Source: Pilatotrama ljubarskyi
Taxonomy: Eukaryota; Basidiomycota; Agaricomycetes; Polyporales; Polyporaceae
Reading direction: 5' to 3'
Length of the DNA stretch: 64,000 bases
NCBI GenBank assembly: GCA_022385805.1
Contig: MU277677.1
Span: forward strand, 532,575-596,574
The stretch's first letter is position 1, and every line of letters starts with the position of its first letter. Below, piece by piece: positions 1-12,891 of this stretch. A program made the position numbers and the translations under genes. Below the pieces are notes generated by a model. It saw only the letters and a list, made by a program, of their open reading frames with translations. It was not told the DNA's origin and ran no database searches.

Positions 1-49
1 TTCACGTCCCCCATGCGGATCGCTTGATCGCTTACTCGCTTCCCCGCAG

Positions 50-1169
50 GACCGATCGTCGGCGGCCCCTGGCCCGCGGAGGAGCACGCCCCGCTCGCGG
101 TTTCGGAGGAGTACTGGCACCACGTATGCGGCGACCGCAAGCGCGTGATCCCGCGCGAGGAGGTGCACGAGCACCTCCCGTCGTGGTACGCGTCCGCGGT
201 CACGAACGGGTGGGTCGAGAAGCTGGCGACGGTCGACGATCAGTGCGTCGAGGCCGGCGCGGAGGGCGGGCAGCTGTATAACTGGGTGTACGTCTCAGTC
301 TGCGGAGGCGCTGAAAACAGGATGCTGACGCGCCCGTGTGTGAACGCAGAACGTTCGGCGACAAGGACTCGATGACCGAGCTCTGGGCCGACTTTGCGCG
401 CTCCCCGGTCCTCACGCACTTCGCGTACTCCCCGCTTGTGGAGCTCGCCTTCGACAACAACCGCGAGGTCTTCTCGCCCACCTCCGTGCTCGAACCGCCC
501 CTCTCCTCCATCCCCTTCACCTCGTCCCCATCCACCTCCGCGGCACAGCGCTACACCGAGCTCCCCGGCCTGCTCGTGCTCCACCTCCGGCGGGGCGACT
601 ACGAAGCGCACTGCGAGCACCTCGCAAAATGGTCGAGCTCCTACCTCGCGTACAACGCGCTCCCGGGCCTGCCCGACCGCTTCGACCCGCCGCCCGGCGG
701 GTCCTGGGGCGACAACACCCCGGAGAACTTCGCGATCTACCGGCGGCACTGCTACCCGACCGTCGCGCAGATCGTCGCGCGCGTCGAGGAGGTCGCGCGC
801 ACGGACGCGGCGCGGGGCTTGGAGAACGTGTACATCATGACGAACGGCGCGGTGCCGTGGGTCGAGGAGCTCAAGGAGGCGCTGGCGGGGACGGGGCGGT
901 GGAAGAGCGTGGCGAGCAGCCGGGATCTGGTGCTGAATTGGGAGCAGAAGTACGTGGCGCAGGCGGTGGATAGCCTCGTCGGCCAGCGCGCGCAGGTCTT
1001 TATCGGGAACGGGGTGCGTGTTCGTTCCGTGGTGCCCTCTGGCGCTTGGTGTGGGTCGGGAGCTGATTGCGGTCTTTGGGACGTGACGTAGTGGTCGAGC
1101 CTGACGGGCAACATCGTCGTGATGCGTATGGCGAACGGCTTCCGGGCAGACAGCACGCGTTTCTGGTGA
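50..1169 (+). CDS. O-fucosyltransferase-like protein, 3' part (5' end outside window)
   Basis: C-terminal part of a fungal glycosyltransferase of the GDP-fucose protein O-fucosyltransferase-like group, probably acting in the secretory pathway. Exons read as 50-287, 350-1013 and 1092-1169; the first begins after the acceptor TCCCCGCAG at 41-49, so earlier exons lie upstream of the window. Visible motifs are GPIVGGPWP near the start, the nucleotide-sugar-type LVLHLRRGDYEAHC around 565-615, VYIMTNG, and the closing VFIGNG-W-SSLTGNIVVMRMANG, ending DSTRFW-stop. This ending is typical of the fungal family. The last splice joins GNG to WSSLTG in phase. Donor and acceptor sex fucose and protein substrate cannot be told from sequence. 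Faces the convergent BTB gene across 477 bp. Confidence 0.75.
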
Positions 1170-1646
1170 AGTTTTGCGAGTCCGATACCACCTTCTCGGC
1201 GCATATCACCTCCATAACGCATCAAAACCTTCGCGGATACCCCGCATTTCGTCATGCTATGTTCGCTCTCGAAAGCTGCTACGTTCCAGCACGCGCCACG
1301 GCCCCGCCGTCGACATCTATGATCATGGGCGTAACTTACAGTATGGGCGTCGGACACTTGTATAAAGGGCTACGGTGACATGTGTAGGTATAGACACACT
1401 ATAATATGCTGCTATTACAAGGACGACGACCCGGTGTAACTCGAGCGGGTTCGTACGTGGTCGTGCATACAGACAAATGGACCTGAGGGATGGTGATGGG
1501 AAAATACAGCGAGCATGCATGTGGAAGGTGTAACCAAGAAGTACTGCGAAGATGATGCGATGGTGAGAACGGAGCACGGACGATAAGTAGGTGGGCATGC
1601 ATATGTGTAACAGTCGGTCGTTCCTCGTCGTTCAGCGCGCGTAGCG
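1170..1646. other. Intergenic, convergent 3' ends
   Basis: This stretch lies between the O-fucosyltransferase-like stop and the BTB gene stop and should hold both 3' UTRs. No open frame with a recognisable domain was seen. Confidence 0.6.
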
Positions 1647-3027
1647 CTACTTCGCAGGCGCAGGCGCAGGCGCGGTGGGATCCTTCCAGTCCTCCACCGT
1701 CACGCCCATAAACTGCGGCAACCTCTTCCACACGTCCCTCCGCACGTCCAAGTCCCGCGCATGCAGCATCCCGCGGCACGGCTCGCAGAGCGGCCACAGC
1801 TCGACCACGTCCTCGATCCAGTGCTCCCACGAGTCTAGCGCGGCGTACCCCGCGATATCGCCGATCGGGTCCTTCTGCAGCCCGTCGAGCATCATGTTCA
1901 GGATCTCGCGCAGCGCGCGCTCGCATCCCTTCGTCGCGCACTGCGGGCTCGCGGTGGGCTTGCAGATCGTGCACGCCCCGCGCGTGCTCGCGCGCACGAG
2001 CTCCGTCCGGCCCCTCAGCACGAGCTCGACGTCCTTCGGCTCGAGGCGCTCGGTGCTCCCGTCGGGCCGCTCGACGCCTGCGGTGAGCTCGGCGTCGAGC
2101 TGGCAGCAGAGGTAGAGCGCGGTGGGGAGGACGGAGTCGGCGTGGGTGAGGCGCGCGAGGTTGACGGCGGTGATGGCGTCGGGCGGGGTGATGTGCAGGA
2201 AGAGGTTGCCGTCGATGCCGGCGGTGTCCCAGACGGAGAGGTCGTTGGTGAAGTAGAGCTTGAGGTGGTGCATGGCGCGCGTGTGCAGGTCCTCGACGTG
2301 GTATTTGTGCGACATGCGGACGAGGGCGGCGAGCTCGGGGAATTCCATCCGTTCGCCGGGTATGACTGGGAATCTGGTATGTTATGAGTTGCATGATCAG
2401 GGAATAGAGAGAACGATGTACACACTTTCGGAGACCGCACATCACTCGTAGCAAATGGCGCAGATCATCTGGCGGGTCTGATATGTGCACAACAGGACAG
2501 CTCTCCATGGTCTCCGATGTGGAAGGCTGAGCCATGGAAAAGAGATCGCGGAAGATGACCGAGTGCCGAGTGAGCAGCCCTCGGTACACTCGGAAGGCAG
2601 TATCTCTGCATAGCAGCACGATGTTGCCGTCTTCAAACCAGAGGTCGGGGTCGCGCTTGACGGTGCCGCTCAGGCTGACGGTGGCAAGTTCAGAGGGGAG
2701 GGAGGCGGCGTGGTCGGTAATGCTGACGCGCCATCGCTTGACTACGCCATTGGGCGACATGAAGTCCCTGGCGCGGGACGTCAGTACGCGGCGCTTTTTC
2801 ATCGGCATGAAAGGAGGAGAAGCAAGAGAGAAAGACGGAAAAGAGACGCACGGAGATTTTGACCTGGAAGCGATGTGCTCGTCCGGCTCTGGCTCGCGGT
2901 GCGCGGCGAGGTCGGGGAAGATGGTGTCCGAGTCTGGGGACTGGGGCCAGTCGTGGGGGAGGCTGGGGGAGGGGGTGCGCGAGGGGAGGGGCGTGATGCG
3001 CTGGAGGACGGCCTTGCGGAGGCTCAT
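1647..3027 (-). CDS. BTB/POZ domain protein
   Basis: Protein of 442 aa if spliced as exons 2426-3027 and 1647-2373, with intron 2374-2425 (GTGTGTAC...TACCAG) joining GLR-K-FPVIPGERMEFPELAAL in phase. The N-terminal ~125 residues are Ser/Pro-rich and low in complexity. A BTB domain follows from about residue 128, with DPDLWFEDGNIVLLC, AFRVYRGLLTRHSVIFRDLF and VVHISDPPDDLRHLLRVM. After it comes the usual Agaricomycete segment PELAALVRMSHKYHVEDLHTR. A Cys-rich part (CTICKP, CATKGC, CEPCRG) may bind metal. Likely an adaptor for protein-protein contacts; the partner is unknown. A second intron around 2800-2860 (donor GTGCGTCT) is possible, because the region between residues 58 and 78 looks non-conserved. 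The start at 3027 (MSLRKAV) is the first Met after a Ser/Thr-rich open stretch. Confidence 0.75.
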
Positions 3028-3534
3028 CGTACGCTTGACGGCAGATGTCGTGCAGGACGTACACGACAAGAGATAGAAGTGGCGGGGTCGGGCGCTAAGC
3101 ATCGCCTCCTCCAACCGCGTCGCTATTGTTCGCGTGACACGTGATCGAGTTTGGCCCTTACATGGCAGGTCCCCTTCTCAGCCACGCAAGCGCTCCACCG
3201 ATTGCCAAACTTTGGACAAGCATGCCGCGTCGAGAACGGGGTGGAGAGGGATGCGCCATGTACAAACGGCGCGTCGCGTCTTCTGCGAAGCACAGCACGC
3301 TTCTTTCCTAGCTCCGTAGACATCAAGGGTTACGCCAGTGACGGACTTCTGTGCCTCGAGAACGTCACGTCCTGACCAACATGTCGTTCGTATACAGCGA
3401 GCATTGGTCCTGCAACAGCACTCTGCTCTCCCGAGCATCTGTCAGACGGTCTGCGACCTCTAGAGCGGCCGGGGACCGCAGCAATATATAGATAGTAGCG
3501 TAGGATAAGCAGCTGTGTAGAGCGGTGGTACTCG
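3028..3534. other. Intergenic, BTB gene 5' side to LETM1 3' side
   Basis: Should hold the promoter of the BTB gene and the 3' UTR of LETM1. No coding motif was recognised. Confidence 0.5.
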
Positions 3535-5750
<2,216 letters not shown>

Positions 5751-5984
5751 GGAGGCAGAGGAGAGAAAGAGGGAGAAGCTGGTTGTTGCCTGCCAGTGCT
5801 CAAAGGGCCGTTCCTCGCTGCCAACCAAGAGTGTAGAGTATATACGAGTCGACGTCGCAGCACGATGACGCACAGTCCCGGCCACCCACGCCAAAATCCG
5901 CCGTAGCAGCTGTTTGGCCCTGTTTGGTTCGGCGACTCTTGTCCTCTCTCACATCAACGCCCGTTCCATCCTCGATATCGGACG
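5751..5984. promoter_or_regulatory. Shared divergent promoter gap, LETM1 / ALKBH1
   Basis: Only 234 bp separate the two start codons, so both promoters must lie here or overlap. No clear TATA box was seen on the plus side. Confidence 0.5.
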
Positions 5985-7661
5985 ATGGCGGCCATGACGA
6001 GCACAGCGACCTCAAGCTCAGGCGACATCCACGATCCCACCAGCGCCGCCTACAAGAAAGCGCGACGCAAGTACCTCAAGTCTACCAGGAATAGGCCCGA
6101 GCACGTCGATGCCGACTGGACACCTTTCCGCGCCGCCGAGAAAAAGTACAAGGCCCGCTTCCCCCCACCCGATCTCTCCGACGTCCTCGACCTCGCGACC
6201 GCAGACCCGACGCGCGCACAGGAGGTCGCGCGCGGAAAGTGGAAAGGGCGCGCCGACGCGGTGCCCTGCACGGAGATCCCGCTCCGGGCGGGCGAGGGCC
6301 GCAGAGCGTACACATTCCCGGGCACGCCTGGTGCGCCGTCCGTTGCATGGCTGGGTTTTGAGTGTACGTATTCATGCGTGTTGTCGGAATACATCAGGCT
6401 TGGTCCTCTTGCCGTCTTTCGTTCGGCCAGACGAGCAGCGCCGCCTTGTGCGCTGGGCACTATCCCACCAGGCGCGATACCCAAATGAGACGAACCTGGA
6501 TACGCACTATGTGCTCCCCAAGGAGGGCTTATGGAACCAGTATCTCAGGGTATGCAAGGGCGAAAGCGAGGATGTAGATGTCCTGCCCCGCGCGGTAGTT
6601 GAAGCGGAGGCGAAGCAAGAGGCTCCGGAGACCATGGGGGAAGCTCCGGGGCCGCGCAAGCTGGTCTCAAATGAGCCAGCCAGCCCAGAGAACTACGTCG
6701 CCCTGGCATCTACACCAAAACCTCCTGCACCTCCATCCCAAACCCTCCGCCCCGTCCCCACATCCAATCTCGTCCCACGTCTGAGGTGGGCAAACGTAGG
6801 GTGGTACTACCACTGGGGCACGAAGCAGTACGACTTTAGCCGCGGCCCAGGCGAGATATCGCAGCTCGTGAGAGGGATTTGCAAGGGCGTGGTCGAAAGC
6901 ATACCTTGGGAGCGCGTGTTTGGTGATGGTGAGGAGAGTAAGCGGATGGACTGGGGTGAGGGTGGCCCGGATTGGATGGATTGGAAAGACACGTATGGTG
7001 GGCTGTCACGATCGTTTCATATGTCTACGAAGCGGCTATTCACGGCGATGCAGAGCCAGACGCAGGGATCGTCAACTACTACCAGACGAAGGTGGGCTTG
7101 ATACCCTCCCTGCTGCCTATATGCACACTGAACGCTCACGACGTCCCGTTAGGATACTCTGATGGCCCACGTCGACCGCTCGGAACTGTCAGCGACCTCC
7201 CCGCTCGTATCAATATCGTAGGCCCTCTCAACCGCAATCTGCTCGCTCCCAAAGCTGACGTCTGTCCCCTCAGACTCGGCTGCGCGGCAGTCTTCCTCAT
7301 CGGAGGCCTTACGCGAGAGGACCCACCGACGCCTATCCTCCTCCGCTCCGGCGACGTCGTGGTCATGTCCGGCCCAGCATGTCGTCGTGCCTATCATGGT
7401 ACGCCCACCCTGCCGGCCTGATCCAATTTTCTAGTCATAGCTGACGATGAGCTGACGGGGAACGACGTAGGCGTACCTCGGATACTCGAAGGAACGCTCC
7501 CGCCGCATCTGGAAGGGGCCGACGACTCCGAGGATGGGGATTGGAACATATACGAGGAGTATCTGCGCGGAACGCGGATCAACGTCAATGTCAGACAGGT
7601 GTTCCCTAAGGGGTTCGATCCGGTGGCTGATCTTGAGCAGACGCAGTGTGGGTCGTCGTGA
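5985..7661 (+). CDS. ALKBH1: ALKBH1-type 2-oxoglutarate/Fe(II) dioxygenase
   Basis: Protein of 454 aa from six exons: 5985-6330, 6398-6997, 7054-7091, 7153-7217, 7274-7398 and 7471-7661. AlkB enzymes remove methyl groups from nucleic acid bases oxidatively; ALKBH1 relatives act on tRNA and on DNA, in nucleus and mitochondria. Family motifs are visible. TFPGTPG-LVLLPSFV is restored only by the 67-nt intron 6331-6397. Then come RWANVGWYYHWGTKQYDFS and DTYEPDAGIVNYYQTK-DTLMAHVDRSE, with iron ligands His and Asp in H-x-D. AYHG supplies the distal His, and RINVNVRQVFP holds the 2-oxoglutarate-binding Arg. The region around residues 185-230 is a fungal low-complexity insert. The H-x-D and distal His are intact, so it should be active. 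Confidence 0.92.
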
Positions 7662-8095
7662 GTGCAATGTCATATATTTCTGGATGTTGAACGCTCATGC
7701 ATCACAAGATCACCTGTGTAACGAGACGATCGCATCTTATTCCTTACATACCAGCGACCGCATTGTCGCGCGTACAGCGACGGTAGTCGGAATGCGAGAT
7801 CATACACGCCCAGGAAGTGCGCACTCCGAGATCCACTCCATCATGAAACCGTGGACTAGTAGTTTCCTCGACCCTGCAACGGGTCCGCCGCAGTGCAGTG
7901 CGACCTAGACCGTGAGCGCGGCCTGACCCAAATCGCCTCCCCTGAATCCTAGAAGCTGGCCCGTATCGCAATTCCGATCGGCTCACCGCACGTATGAGCC
8001 CGATCTCCAACATACCCAGGTGCGCGTTCCCTCCGAGGCATCCAGAAGAGCATTTTCGAGGCGCGGTCCACCAACTTTCCCTAGGAATAGGCCTA
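7662..8095. other. Intergenic, downstream of ALKBH1
   Basis: ALKBH1 3' flank leading into the repeat array. No coding motif recognised. Confidence 0.5.
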
Positions 8096-9244
8096 GACCC
8101 CCATCATCCAGATGCGCTCACTTCTCACTTCCGCTCCTCAGGAAGATATAAGGACGCCGTTTCTCCAGCTAGGATTCGGCAGGTTGATCCTCCCCTGAGT
8201 CCGGCCCTCGCAGCAAATGCCCACTGGCATGCAGCCCGGTTTCCTTGGGTGCTCCGGTGAGTTCCTCCCCCTGCCATGAGTTTGGCCTGCGTGAATGCGC
8301 TGTGCGCACTGCTCTGAGCACGGTCTCATCGAGCTATCACACAAATGCAGCCTAACGTGTTTGTGTATTGCAAGCCTGGTGCTCGCAGCACGCATGCTGC
8401 GCATGCATCCCACCTGAACTCGGAGCAAGGTCTCCTTGAGCCTCGGACTACGCGTCTCCGGTGAGTCCGGTTTTTGCAGCACGCCCTGCGAAACTCTCGG
8501 AGCTTGGTCTCCTTGATCTATGTGGCGCGAGTTGATCCTCGCGAATCACCCCAAGCCAATGCTCGGAGCTAGTTCTCCTTGAGCCTCGGCGCCACCCGGG
8601 TGACGGTGAGTCCAACCCTCATTCAGCTTGCTAAATGATTGCTCGGAGTTAAATTCCGAGTCGTTAACACGCTGCTCCGAGCTTAGTCTCGTCGAGCTGA
8701 TGCATCAGTTAACTGCACCACAGACTCGCATTCCACTGTGCTCTGAGCAGGTCTCTTTGAGCGCTGGATTACATGAGTCTGGTCATTGCAGCCGGCCCTG
8801 CGTAAAGACTCGGATCTGGTCTCCTCGAGCTCATAGTACCCCACAAGTTGATCCTCGTAATCGCCGCTCTGAGCTGGATCTCCTGGAGGTACAGCAACGG
8901 CGGCAGTGATTCCGGTCCTCACTGAGTCAAAAATGGTTTGCATCGGAGTAGATCTCCGGAGGCCTGGCCGTCCATACACTGCGAGCTTGGTCTCGCCGAG
9001 CCACGGGGCGAGCATTCTGCGTCCAGCGAGCGGGTTCTCACTACAGGCATGCTGCCTACTTGTGCTTGGAGCAAGTTCTCCTTGAGCTTCAGATGATATC
9101 ACTCCGGTGAGCCTCGTGCTTGCAGCCGGCCCTGCTGAAGTGCCCGGAGCTCGGACTCCTCGCGTCCATAGGATAGCACGAGCTGGACTTCATCTCATCT
9201 CGAGCTGATGATCGCTTCTTCAGCTGGCACTCCTCGAGCCTCGT
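8096..9244. repeat. Degenerate ~323-bp higher-order tandem repeat array
   Basis: Three successive units begin near 8419, 8741 and 9065 (spacing 322 and 324 bp); a more decayed unit precedes them from about 8096. Each unit contains several copies of a ~60-80 bp sub-repeat whose core resembles CTCGGAGC-NN-GGTCTCCTTGAGC, seen at about 8305, 8419, 8497, 8559, 8671, 8741, 8808, 8866, 8943 and 9065. Fixed positions within each unit also recur: TTGCAGC followed by GCCCTGC at about 8474, 8786 and 9120, and GTTGATCCTC at about 8182, 8530 and 8847. The core is near-palindromic. No long open frame spans the array, and units have diverged too far for recent amplification. Function unknown. Confidence 0.8.
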
Positions 9245-9631
9245 TACAGTCGTTTGCAAAATAAAGTGCACTCGCGCACGCGGCCGATTGCTATTTGGCT
9301 GTATTTGTTCCAGGTGAAGAAACCCGATTTGGCAGCGGTCAGCGCCTGATCAAGAACCCAGTGTGCGCGCCGATAGCGGCTCTCTGCACCTCTTCATTGA
9401 ATAGTTCCATCCGGAAGCAGTCCGAGCATTCACTCAACGCATAAAACTTATTTGGTGTACTTGCGAGAGGAGATGGGATGAGTTTGGCCCCACTGTGACT
9501 GTGCCGGCTTGCGAGTCCTCTCTTGATCAGGCGCCGTGTGCCTACTATATCGGACTTCTTTGGCGCCGCAAATTTGACCAAACACGATATCGCCGCGCAT
9601 GCGAGTGCACTTTATTATGCAAACGACTGTA
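9245..9631. mobile_element. Tc1/mariner-like MITE with TA flanks
   Basis: Near-perfect inverted repeats of 31 bp (including the TA) at 9245-9275 and 9601-9631 differ at one base; they begin TACAGTCGTTTGC and end AAGTGCACTCGC. Weaker inverted matching runs ~30 bp further inward (CGCGGC, TTTGG, ATTTG). The TA dinucleotide at each end fits a TA target-site duplication, as made by Tc1/mariner transposases, whose ends commonly start CAGT. The 383-bp body has no recognisable transposase, so the copy is non-autonomous. It sits inside the 323-bp repeat array and therefore inserted after the array formed. Confidence 0.85.
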
Positions 9632-10060
9632 GCGTCGAGCCAGCAGTAAGGCTAGTCCTTGCCGAGTCCGGAGTAGACCTCCTGCGCGCCTCCCTTTCGG
9701 CAAGTCCGAGAGGGGCAGTATGGTGGGTCCGATTGTCATTCTTTGTACAAGCTCGCTCGCAGCCGGAACTCCTCGAGCACGCAGTCATGGAACTGCTACG
9801 GGTCTGGTCCCCGCGAAGCATCTATGTGCTCGAAGCCTAGTCTGCTTGAGCCTGACCTCGACGGCGGCCGTCTTCGGAGGTAGTAGTCGCCCTCTGCTAG
9901 GAGCTGGACTCCGTATACCGAGGTTAGTGCTTCCACCTGTCATTTCTACTCACGAGAGTTCATCGTTGAAGGTTCGGGGACGACGAAATCTTATCCAAAG
10001 GGTAGGTACTCTCTGAGCTTCTCGTTGTGCTGACTATAGCTGCCAGTGCTCGGAGCAGTG
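9632..10060. repeat. Decayed continuation of the repeat array
   Basis: Beyond the MITE the same core motif still appears in worn form at about 9665 (GTCCGGAGTAGACCTCC), 9763, 9827, 9897 and 10048. This suggests that the array once ran through the insertion site. Unit spacing can no longer be measured. Confidence 0.5.
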
Positions 10061-10187
10061 AAGACTGCCTTTTGCGTTCTTACGCAGGACAGGATCTCCA
10101 CAACCCGCACCTCACTCCAGGCCCCATGACGTACATCGCACCATTTACCAAAGAATGTATATCACCAAATGCAGTTCCTTGTAGCGT

Positions 10188-11495
10188 CTACAAGAGCATC
10201 ACGACGCCTGCACTGAAGGCACCAAGTACCCCAGCGATACCCGTTAACAGTGGCCTCGACACAGAGAGTCCTGTCGCAGCGTTTCTATGGTGTACTCTGG
10301 ATGAGCACCATTCCCACTGACAACAGAATTAGGAACGCACTTGGATCCTGGGATAGCTGTCGCATGGAAGCCATCGAAGGTGGTCTCGAAGGCATCGCTG
10401 GCTCCCGTTGGTGCAAGTGTTATCGCAGGCCCGCCGATGGACGAAATAGCAACCACTGGCGTGCCTGAGGCCTCTGGAAGACAGATTGTCAGACTCTGCA
10501 TAGGACTCACCAGAGGGACGAAGTGTTTCGTTCGAGGTCTGCTTACCAGTAAGGAACACTGTGAGCTCTGTCTTGCTCAAGATGCTGATACCTGCCTGGA
10601 CAGTGGCCAGTTCTTGGCTCGCTGTGATGAGCAGGGTTAGGTTCGCATTCTAGGAGGCAAGCTAGTCAAGCAGCACAGAGGGGTACCTATGCTGGAGAGA
10701 GCGCTTGCGACTGCGACGGGGTCGAACCCTCGTTAGCAAGCAGGAAGCCACCACCGCATCTCAGACCTACGCTCAGGACCGCCGGTCGGAAGTGACATCG
10801 TGATACTCGTAGAAGCAGCATGGGCCGCTGAGCCACCAGAAGACGCTGCTGACAATGGACTGCCGGGCAGCGCGAAGGTTGGTGTGGCGCTCTCGCTGTC
10901 GGTGCTGGACGTGACAACCGGGAAAGCCTCCCCACCGATGGCGGACATCTCCACTATTGGCCGACCGGCGATGTCTATGGCAAAGCGTGGCGCACAGGCT
11001 CATTGATACGCTGGTCCGAGTAGGAACCAAGATTTGCTTACTGGTGATATAGGCGGTGTATACAGTACCGCTAGGATCGACTGCGCTCAACTCGCTATTC
11101 AACGCTTTGAGCATAGAACTGGCTGGAAGAGCCACCATGCAATCCCAGTGAGTTTCTTCGCACTTTGCTAGTTCCAGTGTGAATCTGACCTTGACTCGAG
11201 TAGCCTGCAGACCTGCCCGTTAGCGGCGGCGGATGAAGCCTTGCGAGCCATCACGTACGCTGTGCATCTGAAGCTGCGCTAGCAGTGGCCGGCGAGCCTG
11301 TCATTTGTGTCGGCATGAAACCCTGCGCAGCGCCGAGCCTCGACTTACTAGTACTAGACTGTGGTACCGCTAGCATCACCGTAAGTTTCCAACATCCGAA
11401 TGTAAATGCTGATCCTGCGTACCACTCCCTTCCACTGGTACGGCCCCGACAGCGACGACGGACAGCAAGATAGTGGCGAGGATCTTTGCGTGCAT
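10188..11495 (-). CDS. Secreted, probably GPI-anchored Ser/Ala-rich protein
   Basis: Protein of 292 aa, no family name known to me. Exons (minus): 11394-11495, 11259-11322, 11042-11212, 10771-10974, 10687-10710, 10547-10621, 10318-10473 and 10188-10270; the lengths sum to 879 nt. The start gives a clear signal peptide, MHAKILATILLSVVAVGAVP. Further segments are LAKCEETHWDCMVALPASS, VDPSGTVYTAYIT, GRPIVEMSAIGGEAFPVVTSS, a Ser/Ala-rich stretch, LATVQAGISILSKTELTVFLT, and a second IGG unit, VVAISSIGGPAITLAPTG. The C-terminus LLTGIAGVLGAFSAGVVMLL is a hydrophobic tail of GPI type. Introns are 46-73 nt. The first intron (11323-11393) and one acceptor (10974 or 10998) are the least certain points. 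Probably a cell-wall or surface glycoprotein. Confidence 0.7.
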
Positions 11496-12891
11496 TTATG
11501 AAGTCCAAGAGCAACACAGAAAGAAGGGAAACCGAGTAATCGCCTGCGTCTAAAGACCACGGGTCTTTGAGGGAGAAGAAGTAAGGAAAAGACTCACAGA
11601 GTCTGAGCGAAGAGAAGCGAGCGAGGGTGAGAGACCTAGCTCACGCGGTACACCGAGCTCGCATCGCCGAGGTATAAGTACACGTCGGATGGGCAGCTGG
11701 CTGATGTCTCCATCGTCCAATGCCATGTTGCAGACATGCCATACACATCAAGCACAAGCGGCAGTCTGTCTTCGGGCATTCCAAGTCCCCCGACTCAGCT
11801 CGCACATGGCGGTTGGGTGACAGGCGATGACAGCTGCGCAGATGTCCAGGTTCTCTGACTTCGGCTTCTTGATCATCCGACATTCTGCGGTATAGTACTG
11901 GTGAGGATCAAATTCGAGGCCCTTGCGCTCCTTCGCATTAGCGGTCCCAGAACGGAGGACTCGTCACCCAAGTCGATTGAAAGCCGGGACGTCCAGTCAA
12001 ACTCAACTTCCAATCTATGGAGGTGAGCTGGTAAAGGAACTTCAATATGCACCTACCAATTCATGGGTACAGATCAAACCGCAGAATGTTGCAAGATGAC
12101 CGGATGCACTGGTCGCAGCAACGTCCGCACGGTAGTGGTTGGCACAAGCAAATGCGGCGTAGGCTAGCAAGCATCGCCTCGCTGGCCACACCGACGGTCG
12201 CCGCGTACCTCGCTATGTAACAGGCTCCCGCGTCGGCAGCCCAAAGCATCCTGCAGCCACTTCTGTGCAGGTTGGTCTTGTAGACACCTGTACGGTGCCT
12301 GTAGCCGCAGCGTAGGACGCAGCTCGACACCACACGCGCGTATGGCCTCCGCTGACGGAACACGCCCCGACGGAGCAATAACATCGACGATTAGCAGCGA
12401 CGAGATTGACGTCTTCCCGCTAGACCCCGTGTGATTATACAGAGACGAGTCTCAACGACTCGGCGACAAGAGCAGCCTCCCATTGTTTCTTGGCTGAGGC
12501 GAAGGCGGAAGTGTGGGATGCGTAGTCTTCGTGGCGCCGCGGTCGCGAGCTTGTTGGTTGGGCAGAAGATGTGGGAGACTCCGGCGAGCGATCTATTGCT
12601 GACATCTCATTGCACAGCGTGATTATGTGTGTTGTAGAGCACTCGCAGAGTGGACGCACTATTAGCAACGCAGGCCGTCATGCAGAAGTAAGCAGGGTCG
12701 GGGAGCAGGTGGGACGCCGGGTTGAGGGGAGTGTCGATAAGTGAGAGAAACGAGAGGACGGTGGCTGCACGGGCGATCAACTGAAATGGATTGTCTGTGA
12801 CGAGGTCCCTCATTGCTGGGAAGGCCACAGTGACCATAGAATATATCCGCTATAGAATATGCAACGCGCTACCGCACCGTACGATGTCCGC
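11496..12891. other. Gene-poor stretch in repeat island
   Basis: No recognisable protein. On the minus strand 12060-12420 several frames are open, one of them Cys-rich, but none matches a family I know and splice signals do not join them convincingly. It may hold a decayed gene. Confidence 0.4.

Noticed and set aside
6364..6397. A 34-nt intron with donor GTACGT in ALKBH1
   Set aside because: Too short for this genome; the 67-nt intron 6331-6397 has the same acceptor and restores the family motif FPGTPG-LVLLPSF.
8096..9244. CRISPR-like array
   Set aside because: Eukaryotic setting, units ~323 bp, sub-repeats diverged and spacers not uniform.
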